DNA from: Aphrocallistes beatrix
Taxonomy: Eukaryota; Porifera; Hexactinellida; Sceptrulophora; Aphrocallistidae
DNA: 64,000 nt
Direction: 5' to 3'
Assembly (NCBI GenBank): GCA_963281255.1
Contig: OY725490.1
Location: 2,232,001-2,296,000, forward strand
A model generated the notes under the pieces. That model ran no database searches. It was not told where the DNA came from and saw nothing but the letters and a program-made list of their open reading frames with translations. Within the stretch, counting starts at the first letter, position 1; each line of letters opens with the position of its first letter. Below, in pieces: positions 10,166 through 20,121 of the stretch. The position numbers and the translations under genes are program-made.

Positions 10166-11392
10166 TTAAAATATTAGAAGACGGTGGTTGTCGCATACCA
10201 TGATAATTCTCCCTCTTGCATCTAGTGTGACACCTATCGGTTTCTGTACATTATCCGTGATTCTATGAACTACATCTCCTTGATGATTGAGTATTATAAC
10301 AGCATTCTGGTCATAATCTGATATAATAAAGTTACCAGCACCATCTATACAGAATGATGAAGGAGTCTTCAAATGCTTGGAAATAGAAGTGAGGACAGGA
10401 CTCTGTATCTGAGTTAGGTCATGTCTGAATGAATAGAGAAAAGGTTTGGTGAAACTAAGTACATAGATGAACTCGCTGGTTAGTTTTATGTCAGTAAAAG
10501 ACTGCAGTATTCCTTGTCCGAACTGAGACTTGAATTGAAAATCGTTTGAAAATATTTGAATTCTATTATTTCTAAAGTCACATACAAAAATTTCTCCATT
10601 AGACTGATTGATAGTAATGCCATATGGATTATTAAACTGACCGTCTCCATTCCCTGGAGTTCCTATCTGTACGAGAAAAGTGCCATTCAAATCGTAAACC
10701 AACAAACAACCACCCATGTACTGAGATACGAATACTTTATTCTGGTAGAAATCAACACGAACAGGATGTTTCATCTTACCAGCTCCATTTCTATCTCCAA
10801 ACTTGTACAAATATTTTCCATCTTTATCGAATACTTGAACTCTATCGTTAAGCTGATCTGATACGAAAATATCACCAGTTAGGTAGTGTACTGAAACTCC
10901 AGTAGGATGAGAGAACTGTCCTTTCTTTCCACCTAATGTCCCTCCTATACTGAGTACAGAAGACACTTTTCCCTCATACTCTACTACAGGGAGACGAGAT
11001 GTTAGTCTAGTCGAGTCAGTAACAGTCACTCTACCAATAGTACCAGCTAAACGCAATACTGTCTCATCAAACTCAACACTGACACGCTTACAATCGAACT
11101 CAGATTTAAACTGGTCATCTTCTCCTGTTAAATGTGGGACAATTTCGGTTGATTTGGAATTTTCTTTGACAAATTTTAACCCTGCTTCAAGTTCTGTTTG
11201 AGATCGTTCGCGTTTGTCTCTTTCTCTCTTATAAGTGTCTAGAATCTGTTCCAACTCAATCACAAGTTCTCTCTCCCTCTCTCTCAAGCGATTGATTAGT
11301 TCACGGAAACGAGTTTCTATCTCACGTTTTGCTTCAGATATTTCATTTTCAAAATTTAATATTTCAGGTGAAGCTACGATAGCCGTTGCCAT
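10166..11392 (-). CDS. Coiled-coil plus NHL beta-propeller protein, copy 2 (TRIM-NHL-like without RING/B-box)
   Basis: A 408-aa single-exon protein. Residues about 10-85 are a heptad-rich, charged coiled coil (AKREIETRFRELINRLRERE). Residues 86-145 form a linker. Residues about 146-408 hold six NHL-type blades, with the recurring hydrophobic-G-hydrophobic then [FV]V[SC]D pattern near residues 163-180, 211-224, 255-272, 299-312, 345-360 and 384-400. TRIM-NHL proteins use RING and B-box domains in front of the coiled coil; both are absent here, and the coiled coil begins directly after the initiator. The start is well supported because the upstream 30 bp and the first 50 codons are nearly identical to copy 3. 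Likely a cytosolic oligomeric scaffold; ligands are unknown. Confidence 0.85.
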   Translation of the reverse strand: MATAIVASPEILNFENEISEAKREIETRFRELINRLRERERELVIELEQILDTYKRERDKRERSQTELEAGLKFVKENSKSTEIVPHLTGEDDQFKSEFDCKRVSVEFDETVLRLAGTIGRVTVTDSTRLTSRLPVVEYEGKVSSVLSIGGTLGGKKGQFSHPTGVSVHYLTGDIFVSDQLNDRVQVFDKDGKYLYKFGDRNGAGKMKHPVRVDFYQNKVFVSQYMGGCLLVYDLNGTFLVQIGTPGNGDGQFNNPYGITINQSNGEIFVCDFRNNRIQIFSNDFQFKSQFGQGILQSFTDIKLTSEFIYVLSFTKPFLYSFRHDLTQIQSPVLTSISKHLKTPSSFCIDGAGNFIISDYDQNAVIILNHQGDVVHRITDNVQKPIGVTLDARGRIIMVCDNHRLLIF

Positions 11393-11750
11393 AACGAAAT
11401 TACTAAGAAAGAATGAAACAAAAAATTAAACTAATGAACTCAGGAGAATTCCTACTGTTAGCATTATTATATTTCAAAATTAACAACTCAGGCTTAGCAG
11501 TTGATAGTGTAGTTAGTTATTAATTAACCTTTAATGTAGAAGACTAATTGTGGACAATTCACACAGCAATGAATGAGTTCAACTCCAATCTGTATGCCCA
11601 ACAAAAATATGCAGAAATAAAAGCTAGCAAAAATGCACACACTTTTCTTTTGTCAAGGCAGAGATAAAGGGACGTGACGCTGACAGGGGAACAGCAGATA
11701 CAGAGGGTTCTGTGAATTCTGTCCAGCCTGTGTATTGGAATAAATCACTA
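11393..11750. other. 5' flank of NHL copy 2
   Basis: Homologous to 16105-16400 and 16802-16880. It contains the empty target site CGTGACGC that is occupied by an element in the copy-3 flank. No coding sequence seen. Confidence 0.5.
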
Positions 11751-12352
11751 CAGTAAAACCTCCAATTAGGGAACACTTTTGGGACTGCTGAAAAGTGTTC
11801 CTTGATAAGAGGTCTGCCTTTTAGGAGCCTGTTATAAACTTTATGCGGTGTATGGTGTTTGTTTGTACACGTTTAACGAATCTGTATTATTAAATGTAAT
11901 AAGTAGTCCAATTGATTAAACTTTGAAAAAGTCTGTGAGACATTTCTGAAAATGTCTTCATACAGAAAGTGGTAGTATTTGTAAGCTTACCAAACAATGC
12001 GAAATGACTTCCTTTTCATATAAACAACTGTCATTTCAATAATCAGTCAAAATAAACAGCGATCACACTGATCCCCACAAACTGTGAACAAAATACGTAC
12101 AGCTCACTGACTGTCATGTTGATCCCCAGAAATTATGATAAACACTTATGTTCCTTAATTAATGGGAGGTCCATATGAATGGCAAAGTGACATTTGGGAC
12201 ACAAAAGAGTGTTCCCTGTTCACTAGATGGAGGTGCTCCTTAATGGGAGGTAGGTATCAATGTTAAAGGATAGGAGAAAATCGGGACTTAAAAAAGGTGT
12301 CTCCTAAGCGGAGGTCCTTAATCGGAGGTGTTCCCTAATGGAGGTTTTACTA
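11751..12352. mobile_element. 602-bp TA-target TIR element (Tc1/mariner or pogo type)
   Basis: The left end, CAGTAAAACCTCCAATTAGG after TA, is mirrored at the right by CCTAATGGAGGTTTTAC followed by TA. Subterminal repeats of the type CTTAATGGGAGGT occur inside. No transposase frame is present. It abuts the first NLR remnant and is absent from the second copy, so it inserted after that duplication. Confidence 0.7.
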
Positions 12353-12960
12353 TGGAGTTGGACACGTTCAGGAAGTTGGGAGATGGGTACAGGGCGAGGT
12401 GTCATGTGCTCATGAAGGAGAGAAAACACATTCATTGACTCGTCGGACAACAGTCCACACAGAAACCTTACGACCATGCGAAATTGAGAGAACACGTCGT
12501 TCGTATGCACAATGAATCTCACGGACAGACACTGGTCGTGCCATTTCTACGAAGCCAGATGGCGCCAATGAACTCTTGAATGGTCAAATGAGCGAATGAC
12601 CAAACCTTAGTGAAGTGACCCATCTTCTCCTCCCTCACATATTCATGCACCAGACCTAGACAGTGGCTAGTCATTTTCACACTTCCAATACGCCGCTATC
12701 CAGCTCACAGATTTCGTTCACTTGCGTCAGCTAATCGAATCCCATTCGGTCCAGCTGTCGCCGTATCAGGTACAGAGTTAGCTCGTAGTAGAGTTGTGTC
12801 AGTGTGTGGATGCGAGTACCGTCATCACTTTTGAGCAGGGCAGCGAACAGGGACGCGTTCACTGGTATCAAAGACACATCTGTCCAGGCGCCAGGCCTGC
12901 TGGTCAGTAGGATGAAAGACCGTGTCAGAGCCTGTCTGGTTAAGAGGAAGAGAAGGACAG
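12353..12960 (-). pseudogene. NLR (NACHT) remnant, copy A
   Basis: On the minus strand, discontinuous frames encode the C-terminal half of a NACHT module. In order: the motif FILLTSRPG, then SLIPVNASLFAALLKSDDG, TLTQLYYELTLYLIRRQLDR, FAHLTIQEFIGAIWLRR and FRMVVRFLCGLLSD. These match the sensor-2/winged-helix part of animal NLR proteins. Compared with copy B it lacks about 158 bp before SLIPVNAS and about 88 bp after LDSGV. It has an in-frame TAG after LDRMGFD, and both copies share a frame change after IGAIWLRRN. No leucine-rich repeats or N-terminal effector domain are found. It is broken and surely not translated as one protein. Confidence 0.7.
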
Positions 12961-13650
12961 AGAGGACCATGGATGGATGAGAGGGTGCACAATAAGGTAG
13001 GGGAAGCAAAAAGTGTAAAAAAAGTGTAGAGGGATGAGTAAAAGTCACCGTGAGCATGGATACTCTCACAGAGCTGATGGCCGGATGAGCTGGTCTGAAA
13101 TATCGATTAACTCTGACTTGGCTATAGAGTATAATCACGCATGCATTTTTTATTCAATGATCTGTTTGTTCGAATTGATTGGAATTTGGTTAGTGCTAGA
13201 GACTTCAACATAAATTATATTCTTCAAATGACATGTCTACTAACGAGTTTGAATAATATCTAACTAAATTTTCCATACAGCCCTTGAAAAAGACGAGAAA
13301 TTCAAGATGTTTAGCATTAAATATGACGAGAATAATAGATAGTCACTGATTATGGATTGAAAAGGAGGAGGGAGGTGTTATCGATTAAAATCCGTCACGT
13401 CGAGGCAAAAACGAAACAGTTGGCATGAATAAACTGACTATAGTAGAACGTCAGTGATCCGAACATGAGGGAGTAAAGGGGTTTCGGATAAGGAAAATGT
13501 TCGGATAACTGATGTCCCATGGTATACGTGTATGATTACAGTAAGAATGAATGATAAGCTAATGACGAACTCAAGAGAATCGCTCCGGCTTCTTGAGTTG
13601 AGATTCCGATCTCAAGTTCTCGCCGCGTATCCGTTGCTTGGGAGATGAAG
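12961..13650. other. Intergenic spacer with a degenerate TIR fragment
   Basis: From about 13437 a fragment reading TAGTAGAACGTCAGTGATCC, followed by two imperfect repeats of TTCGGATAA, resembles the TA-target MITEs described elsewhere in the window. I could not define its far end. Otherwise AT-rich sequence with no gene visible. Confidence 0.35.
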
Positions 13651-14582
13651 TTAATTCAGACTCATCGATACTACTGCCATCTGCTGGTGGTGGAAGTGGT
13701 TGAACTGCATGCGTGATTGGCGGAAGAGAGCACAAATGCTGTCAAACTGAGTAGAGACATCACTGCTTCTACTTTGCAGACTCAGCCGTGCATTCTCTGC
13801 TCGAAGTTCACGGACTTCCCTCATAAGTTCTGTCATACTACCCTCATTGTCCTGTTGCATCTGAGTTAGTGTTGCAGCGAGCCCTGACATCATTGATCGC
13901 ATTGCTGAGACATCCAAACATATCTCAGAAAATGTCGTCTTCAGCTCAGCATAATCAGGCAATTCTGCAACAATCGTTACCGCTGAAAGATCTGCCGTCA
14001 AGCTATGAACAGCAGCTGGAGAGGGTGTGGGAAGATGGGGAGTGGGTGGAATTGATTGAGAGAGGGAGAGAGGGAGAGAGGGAGAGAGGGAGAGAGGGAG
14101 AGAGGGAGAGAGGGAGAGAGGGAGAGAGGGAGAGAGGGAGAGAGGGAGAGAGGGAGAGAGGGAGAGAGGGAGAGAGGGAGAGAGGGAGAGAGGGAGAGAG
14201 GGAGAGAGGGAGAGAGGGAGAGAGGGAGAGAGGGAGAGAGGGAGAGAGGGAGAGAGGGAGAGAGGGAGAGAGGGAGAGAGGGAGAGAGGGAGAGAGGGAG
14301 AGAGGGAGAGAGGGAGAGAGGGAGAGAGGGAGAGAGGGAGAGAGGGAGAGAGGGAGAGAGGGAGAGAGGGAGAGAGGGAGAGAGGGAGAGAGGGAGAGAG
14401 GGAGAGAGGGAGAGAGGGAGAGAGGGAGAGAGGGAGAGAGGGAGAGAGGGAGAGAGGGAGAGAGGGAGAGAGAGAGGGGAGGGTGAGGGGATGATTTATT
14501 GTTCCCTGATCGGGTGGGTCAGGAGAAGGAGGTTGGGGGGGCGGATCTTCCGCCTGCCCCAGGCAGGGGAGGTATTTCCTCA
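13651..14582 (-). CDS. Uncertain protein: proline-rich head, octanucleotide-encoded low-complexity tract, coiled-coil tail
   Basis: A frame open from ATG at 14582 ([15 protein letters not shown]; an earlier ATG at 14640 is also possible) to 13651, about 310 aa. Residues up to about 45 are proline-rich. About 140 residues are an 8-aa repeat (SLSPSLPL) encoded by a CTCTCCCT tandem repeat. The last about 130 residues look like ordinary protein, with a likely coiled coil ([18 protein letters not shown]) at about 100 to 60 residues from the end. The complementary strand is also open through the repeat. Because the octamer keeps frame in threes, openness there is weak evidence; the coiled-coil tail is the better argument. 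The family is not recognised. Confidence 0.35.
14057..14476. repeat. Octanucleotide tandem repeat (GAGAGAGG)n, about 52 units
   Basis: An essentially perfect run of an 8-bp unit for about 420 bp, pure purine on the plus strand. Such polypurine tracts can adopt triplex (H-DNA) structures. It lies inside an open frame on the minus strand. Confidence 0.95.
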
Positions 14583-14853
14583 TTTTACTAAAAGATATAA
14601 ATAGGTAAAGAAGTACAAGTGAAGAACTAACACGTAGCATTTAGGATCGAAATATATAAAATCGACGCAGAAACGATAAAGCGTTCTAATCGACATTCAG
14701 GAAACTAGAAAGAAGGATGTGAAAAGCAAAAAATACAAATGAATAATCAAAAATCAGAAAATTGATAGTCACGTTAGTGTGAAAACTTATCCAGCATTAG
14801 CAAATACAAATATAAACGAACAAGAAAATATTCCAAATAACATTTAATCAGTG

Positions 14854-16104
14854 CTAAAATATCAGAAGACGGTGGTTTTCGCCTACTATGATAATTCTCC
14901 CTCTTGCATCTAGTGTGACACCCATCGGTTTCCGTACGCTACCCGTGATTCTATGAACTACATCTCCTTGATGATTGAATATTATAACAGCATTCTGTTT
15001 GTAATCTGATATAATAAAGTTACCAGCACCATCTATGAAAAATGAACAAGGATAGTTCAAATGTTTGGGAATAGAAGTGAGGACAGGACTCTGTATCTGA
15101 GTTAGGTCATGTTCGAAGGAATAGAGGAAAGGTTTAGTGTTACTCAGTACATAAATGAACTCACTAGTTAGTTTTATGTCAGTAGGAGACTTCAGTATTC
15201 CTTTTCCAAACTGAGACTTGAATTGGAAATCTTTTGAGAATATTTGAACTCTATTATTACCACAGTCACATACAAATATTTCTCCATTAGACTGATTGAT
15301 AGTAATGCCATATGGATTATTAAACTGTGCTTCTCCATTCCCTGGAGTTCCTATCTGTTGGAGAAAAGTGCCATTCAAATCGTAAACTAACAAACAACCA
15401 CCCGTGTACTGAGATACGAATACTTTATTTTGATAGAAATCAACACGAACAGGATTTTTCATCTTACCAGCTCCATCTCTATCTCCAAATTTGTACATAT
15501 ACATTCCATCTTCATCGAATACTTGAACTCTGTGGTTACTTTGATCTGCTACGAAAATATCATCAGTTTGGTAGTAGTGCACTGATACTCCAGAAGGATA
15601 AGAGAACTGTCCTTCTTCACTACCTGATGTTCCTCCCACAAAGAGTACAGGAGACAATTTTCCCTCATACTCTACTACAGGGAGACGAGATGCTAGTCTA
15701 GTCGAGTCAGTAACAGTCACTCTACCAATAGTACCAGCTAAACGCAATACTGTCTCATTAAACTCAACACTGACACGCTTACAATCGAACTCAGATTTAA
15801 ATTTTTCACGTTTTTCGGTGAATTTTTTGATGATTGACTCTGTAAATTCGTTAAGATCGTTTGATTTTAAATTATCTTTGGCAAACTTCAACCCTGCTTC
15901 AAGTTCTGTTAGAGATTGTTTGTGTTTATCTCTTTCTCTCTTGTAAGTGTCTAGAATATGTTCCAACTCAATCACAAGTTCTCTCTCCCTCTCTCTCAAG
16001 CGATTGATCAGTTCACGGAAACGAGTTTCTATCTCACGTTTTGCTTCAGATATTTCATTTTCAAAATTTAATATTTCAGGTGAAGCTACGATAGCCGTTG
16101 CCAT
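14854..16104 (-). CDS. Coiled-coil plus NHL beta-propeller protein, copy 3
   Basis: A 416-aa single-exon protein with the same architecture as copy 2: an N-terminal coiled coil (about 10-90, ending SLTELEAGLKFAKDNLKSND), a linker, and six NHL blades (about 150-416). It keeps the segment SNDLNEFTESIIKKFTEKRE that is also present in copy 1 but replaced in copy 2 by a shorter stretch, so copies 1 and 3 share the longer linker. The start codon and about 60 bp of 5' flank are conserved with copy 2. No RING, B-box or membrane segment is seen. Probably a cytosolic scaffold; the target is unknown. Confidence 0.85.
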   Translation of the reverse strand: MATAIVASPEILNFENEISEAKREIETRFRELINRLRERERELVIELEHILDTYKRERDKHKQSLTELEAGLKFAKDNLKSNDLNEFTESIIKKFTEKREKFKSEFDCKRVSVEFNETVLRLAGTIGRVTVTDSTRLASRLPVVEYEGKLSPVLFVGGTSGSEEGQFSYPSGVSVHYYQTDDIFVADQSNHRVQVFDEDGMYMYKFGDRDGAGKMKNPVRVDFYQNKVFVSQYTGGCLLVYDLNGTFLQQIGTPGNGEAQFNNPYGITINQSNGEIFVCDCGNNRVQIFSKDFQFKSQFGKGILKSPTDIKLTSEFIYVLSNTKPFLYSFEHDLTQIQSPVLTSIPKHLNYPCSFFIDGAGNFIISDYKQNAVIIFNHQGDVVHRITGSVRKPMGVTLDARGRIIIVGENHRLLIF

Positions 16105-16396
16105 AACGAAATTACTAAGAAAGAATGAAACTAAAAATTAAACTAATGAACTCAGGAGAATTCCTACTGTTAGCAGAAACTAAAATGACTTCAAAATTAA
16201 CAACTTAGGCTTAGCAGTTGATAGTGTAGTTAGTTCTTAATTAACCTTTAATGTGGAAGACTAATCGTGGACAATTCACACAGCAATGAATGAGTTCAAC
16301 TCCAATCCGAATGACCAACAAAAATATGCAGAAATAAAAGCTAGCTAGAAGCACACACTCTTTTCTTTTGTCAAGGCAGATAAAGGGACGTGACGC

Positions 16397-16801
16397 CAGA
16401 GTTGCACGCGGGCCGAAGTTCGTAACCGCGGCCCGCAATTATAAGTTAACCAGGCCCGCGGCCCTCACTAAATTATTCGGCCCGCAAGAAGCCCGCATAA
16501 ATATTTTTGGCCCACTTTGCAGTTACTAACTATAGAGAGACACTTAGAGAATCCTTTTATGGGAGTGAGTTTCTGCAAAGACAAATAAGTAGAAACTAAC
16601 AATGTTCCATTTACGTAAGTATTCCTTAATTGGTACCTCGTGACAGTTAAAAACATCGTCTCGGTTATCATCGCGGGGAATCCTGCCAAGATTTCCGGCC
16701 CGCAAACTATTATAATCGGCCCGCACGGCCCGCGGGCCGATAAGAAAAGTCGGGCCGCATCACGCGGGCCTGCGGGCCGAGCCGGCCCGCGTGCAACTCT
16801 G
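16397..16801. mobile_element. 405-bp hAT-like element with GC-rich ends
   Basis: The ends are CAGAGTTGCACGCGGGCCG and its inverse. The flanking 8-bp duplication CGTGACGC is perfect (16389-16396 and 16802-16809). The paralogous flank of NHL copy 2 has one uninterrupted CGTGACGC near 11670, an empty site. Several GGCCCGC motifs repeat inside each end. No transposase is present. Confidence 0.9.
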
Positions 16802-16909
16802 CGTGACGCAGACAGGGGGACAGCAGACACAGAGAGTTTCTGTGAATTCCGTCCAGTCTGTGTATTGGAATAAATCACGCCTTCAAAACCTGCTGAGTTG
16901 GACACATTC

Positions 16910-17720
16910 AGGAAGTTGGGAAATGGGGACAGGACGGGGCGTCTTGTGTTTATAAATGAGATAAAACACATTCATTGACTCGTCGGACAACAGTCCATAC
17001 AGAAACCTTACGACCATACGGAACTGAGAGAACACGTCGTTCGTATGCACAATGAATCTCACGGACAGACACTGGTCGTGCCATTTCTACGAAGCCAGAT
17101 GGCGCCAATGAACTCTTGAATGGTCAAATGAGCGAATAACCACACCTTCGTTAAGTGCCCCATCTTCTCCTCTCTCACATATTCATGCACCAGATCCAGA
17201 CAGTGGCTAGTCATTTTAACACTTCCAATTTGCAGTGGAACCTTTTTGTGGGAGATCGTCTCCCTCATGGCCACGCCCTGGAACGCGATATAACCGATCT
17301 CGTGCAGACATTCCACAACGCCGCTATCCAGCTCACAGATTTCGTTCACTTGCGTCAGCTAATCGAATCCATTCGGTCCAGCTGTCGCCGTATCAGGTAC
17401 AGAGTTAGCTCGTAGTAGAGTTGTGTCAGTGTGTGGATGCGAGCACCGTCATCACTTTTGAGTAGGGCAGCGAACAGGGACGCGTTCACTGGAATCAGAG
17501 ACAGCTGTTTCATCTCGTCGTACGGATCGAGGAGACCAGTGCACCGCTCGAACAGGGAAGTGTCCTCAAATTGCTTCCCAAAGTACAGGTCCCTCTGTGC
17601 AGGAGAGAACCCCAACACCTGGAAGAAGGTGGAGATGTGGAGGTGGTGCGAAGTCGACAAATCTGTCCAGGCGCAGTAGGATGAAGGACCGTGTCAGTCT
17701 GTCTGGTTAAGAAGAAGAGA
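16910..17720 (-). pseudogene. NLR (NACHT) remnant, copy B
   Basis: The more complete of the two remnants. Minus-strand frames give VLGFSPAQRDLYF, LIPVNASLFAALLKSDDG, TLTQLYYELTLYLIRRQLDR and then, after a one-base deletion relative to copy A, VNEICELDSGVVECLHEIGY, EEKMGHLTKVWLFAHLTIQE and FIGAIWLRRNG. This is the order expected for the NACHT-associated helical region of NLRs. A short deletion removes the SRPG motif that copy A retains, so the two copies are broken at different places. The frame change after IGAIWLRRN is shared with copy A and therefore predates the duplication. No LRRs follow. Confidence 0.7.
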
Positions 17721-17967
17721 AGCACAGAGCACAGAGGGGACCATGGATGGATGAGAAGGTGCACAGTATGGCAGGGGACGCAAAAAGTGTATAGGGACGG
17801 ATTAAAAAAACTAATTTTGGTGCCGTACCGAAAGTGCGTTATAGCACGACCTCCCTGGAGCAATGGAATGTCCAGAATGAATTCCAGTCTACACAGACAT
17901 CAAGTGTATAATTCTATTCATTCAACATTGCATTCAAATAAACTATTCACACCAATCGAGACTCAGT

Positions 17968-20121
17968 CTAAATAGAATGAGGATTCACTGCCTCTACATT
18001 ATTATTGAAGAACTGCTCCGTCATTACTATCCGGGGGGGCTCCCATTGAGGCTTTTCTTCAACTTCTTCCTTCTTACTCCGTCCGCGCAGCAAGCTGAAT
18101 GGATTGGCAGTGAATGCCTTTAGCAGGATGTTGTTGCCAAGCTCCTTCTCTGCCTGAACTACTTTCGATTCTATCTCTGAAACATTGTCATTGACTATCT
18201 TCACGAAATCCTCGATTTGATCGATTTGGTTGAACAAACTTTCCAGTTTATATATATTCTCCTTCAGTTTGGACATCTTTTCAGCTTGGCCATCTCTTAT
18301 GCCCTTCATCATGTCGAACTGGTTCTTCACCTCGTCCAGTCTACCTGTGGATAGAATTGAGTCTAGTTTCCTAATTTCTTAACGATATATCCAAAATATA
18401 AATTTGAATATCGAAGTTTGTAAGTTCTGAAGCAAATATATTCAAAGATACAAAAAGGAGAACTTATCTCTTCGCATCGAACTGATCTAAATCAGGTTAT
18501 TTATGACATTGATAGTATAAAGTATTTCCTTGATTGTTCAGTTCGTATTAAGCACTGAAGTTTGACAAAGAAAGTACAGACACCTCGATAATCCGAACAC
18601 TTTGAATCTGAACACGAAACATACAATATTATTCGCCTCTTCGTCTTTTTCAATAATCCTTTAATGATATTGATAAATTCCGTTATAAATTAAACGAAAT
18701 AACAATATTCTGATTTTACAAATTTAGTACAGTAGAACTCGGTTAGTACGTATTCCTCCGGGAAGCGGAAAAAAAGTACATACTAACCGAGTTGATATTA
18801 CAGGGTGTTTCAAAAGTCACCTATTCTAATAGAGCTAGGGCACCTATTCTAATAGAACCACGAAAACAAACTTAGAAATCAAAATACAGTGTTGATCTCA
18901 CTCCTCTCGCGATATAATACCAGTTTTTGTATTATTTTGTGATGAATTACCACGAATTACAATCATTTATCCTCGCTTATTATAAAATTTCACTAAAACT
19001 TTGTCTGATTATCTATCAATCCTATCAAAATTAATGTCGGAGATCATGGTATTTCAGTCCTCTCTAAAGCAATCGGCATGCTGGATGTTAGTGCACAGCA
19101 GAAAGATGTCGCTCACAGGGTTTGTGCTGGATTAGGTACCTTTAAAAATCCTGGGCTGCGGTTAAACGTGATCAGTTAATGGAAACAAAGGCAAAGTCTG
19201 GGCGTCCGAAAATTCTCAATCGGGCCGCTAAAATAGTAATATCGAAATCATTCTTAGATAATTTAGTGAGTAGTAGACCGAATCGAATTAGGAAAGTACT
19301 AGAATTGAAAGGTGATTATATTGGCAAATGAAATTCAAAGTGAATGGGAATTAGAATGTCTTTTATGTAGCATATAAGTTAAAATGTTCAAGGTGTCAAG
19401 ACTTTTGAAACACCCTGTACATAGGGAATCTATATATTAATTGAATTCTGGTCCAGAGAAATGAGTACGTACTAAGCCGAAGTACGTTGTATCCCGAGTA
19501 CGTACTAACCGAGTTCTACTGTATTGTTAAATTCCTATTGAATCGTGATATTTCACTAATCAGAACAAATTCACTAATTCGAACGATTTTTTCGATGTTG
19601 GTACAGAACTGTTCGGATTAGTGAGGGTACTGTACAACTTTTGACTTTCCCTGGTATACGAACTAATGGGAGTCGCTGTATACAATATTAACAGAAGGGA
19701 GTGGATATAAATTTGGACGGACAAGAATGATAAACAAGTACCGTCTTTCCCTGAGTAATCGCACCGGCGCTTTTTTATATATGGAGGTTATTCAAACTTT
19801 CTTTCATAAAATTGAAACCCCATGTGCTTATTCAAGCCCCAGGATATCCGGGGAAAGACAGTCATTATTAACAAGGCCTTACCCACCTAGGATGGTGTCA
19901 AGTTGTCCGTCCAGTGCCTTGGTCTCCTCTGAGGTGTTCACTCTCAGATATCGCGTGTACTGTCTGGACATGTGAGGGAGCGTCGCTTGGACATCCACGA
20001 AAGTTGGAGCTTTTTTCTCCTCCGCGGGCTCCATCGGAGTCAGAGGACTGCCCAGGTCGAATTCATTCTCAGTTCTCTCTTCTCCTTTCTCCAGCGGAAG
20101 AAAGGAAGGCTTCGTGTCCAT
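17968..20121 (-). CDS. BLOC1S4: BLOC-1 complex subunit 4 (cappuccino-like), two exons
   Basis: Exon 1 is 20121-19887 (78 codons plus 1 nt, donor G|GTGGGT). Exon 2 is 18344-17968 (acceptor CCACAG). The joined frame is 612 nt, giving 203 aa. Residues about 45-80 (THMSRQ-like region to VNTSEETKALDGQLDTILG) and the helical stretch KLESLFNQIDQIEDFVKIVN then VSEIESKVVQAEKELG match the BLOC1S4 coiled-coil core. BLOC-1 acts in the biogenesis of lysosome-related organelles on endosomal membranes. The N-terminal about 40 residues are acidic and low-complexity, and the C-terminus (RGRSKKEEVEEK...) is charged. The 1.5-kb intron is two-thirds transposon. The assignment rests on family memory of the core helices; another BLOC-1-like small coiled-coil subunit is the main alternative. 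Confidence 0.7.
18730..19521. mobile_element. Middle of three nested TA-target elements
   Basis: TIRs read CAGTAGAACTCGGTTAGTAC at both ends, flanked by TA (18728-18729, 19522-19523). A 172-bp uninterrupted member of the family sits at 32040-32211. This copy is split by the inner element. Confidence 0.9.
18801..19417. mobile_element. Inner nested element, 617-bp Tc1/mariner derivative with a transposase fragment
   Basis: TIRs are CAGGGTGTTTCAAAAGTC in inverted orientation, flanked by TA (18799-18800, 19418-19419). The interior holds a plus-strand relic of a Tc1/mariner helix-turn-helix region: a stretch around 19180-19330 reads METKAKSGRPKILNRAAK and then IRKVLELKG, with stops and no catalytic domain. 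It inserted into the middle element, which had already inserted into the outer one. Confidence 0.85.

Larger units (their letters stand above)
18577..19632. mobile_element. Outer of three nested TA-target elements
   Basis: Ends CAGACACCTCGATAATCCGA (left) and TTCGGATTAGTGAGGGTACTG (right, read forward), flanked by TA (18575-18576, 19633-19634). Without the inner insertions it would be about 264 bp. It matches the uninterrupted copy at 41064-41337 and the short one at 36470-36576. Its sequence resumes exactly after the middle element at 19524. It lies in the BLOC1S4 intron. Confidence 0.85.

Noticed and set aside
12731..13138. A 135-aa intact gene on the minus strand
   Set aside because: Its last part is an NLR fragment fused by deletion, the first part has no counterpart, and it ends at an in-frame stop inside a domain.
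13869..14604. Plus-strand GREGERER repeat frames
   Set aside because: Shadow of the octanucleotide repeat; no ordinary protein sequence flanks it in these frames, whereas the minus strand has a coiled-coil tail.
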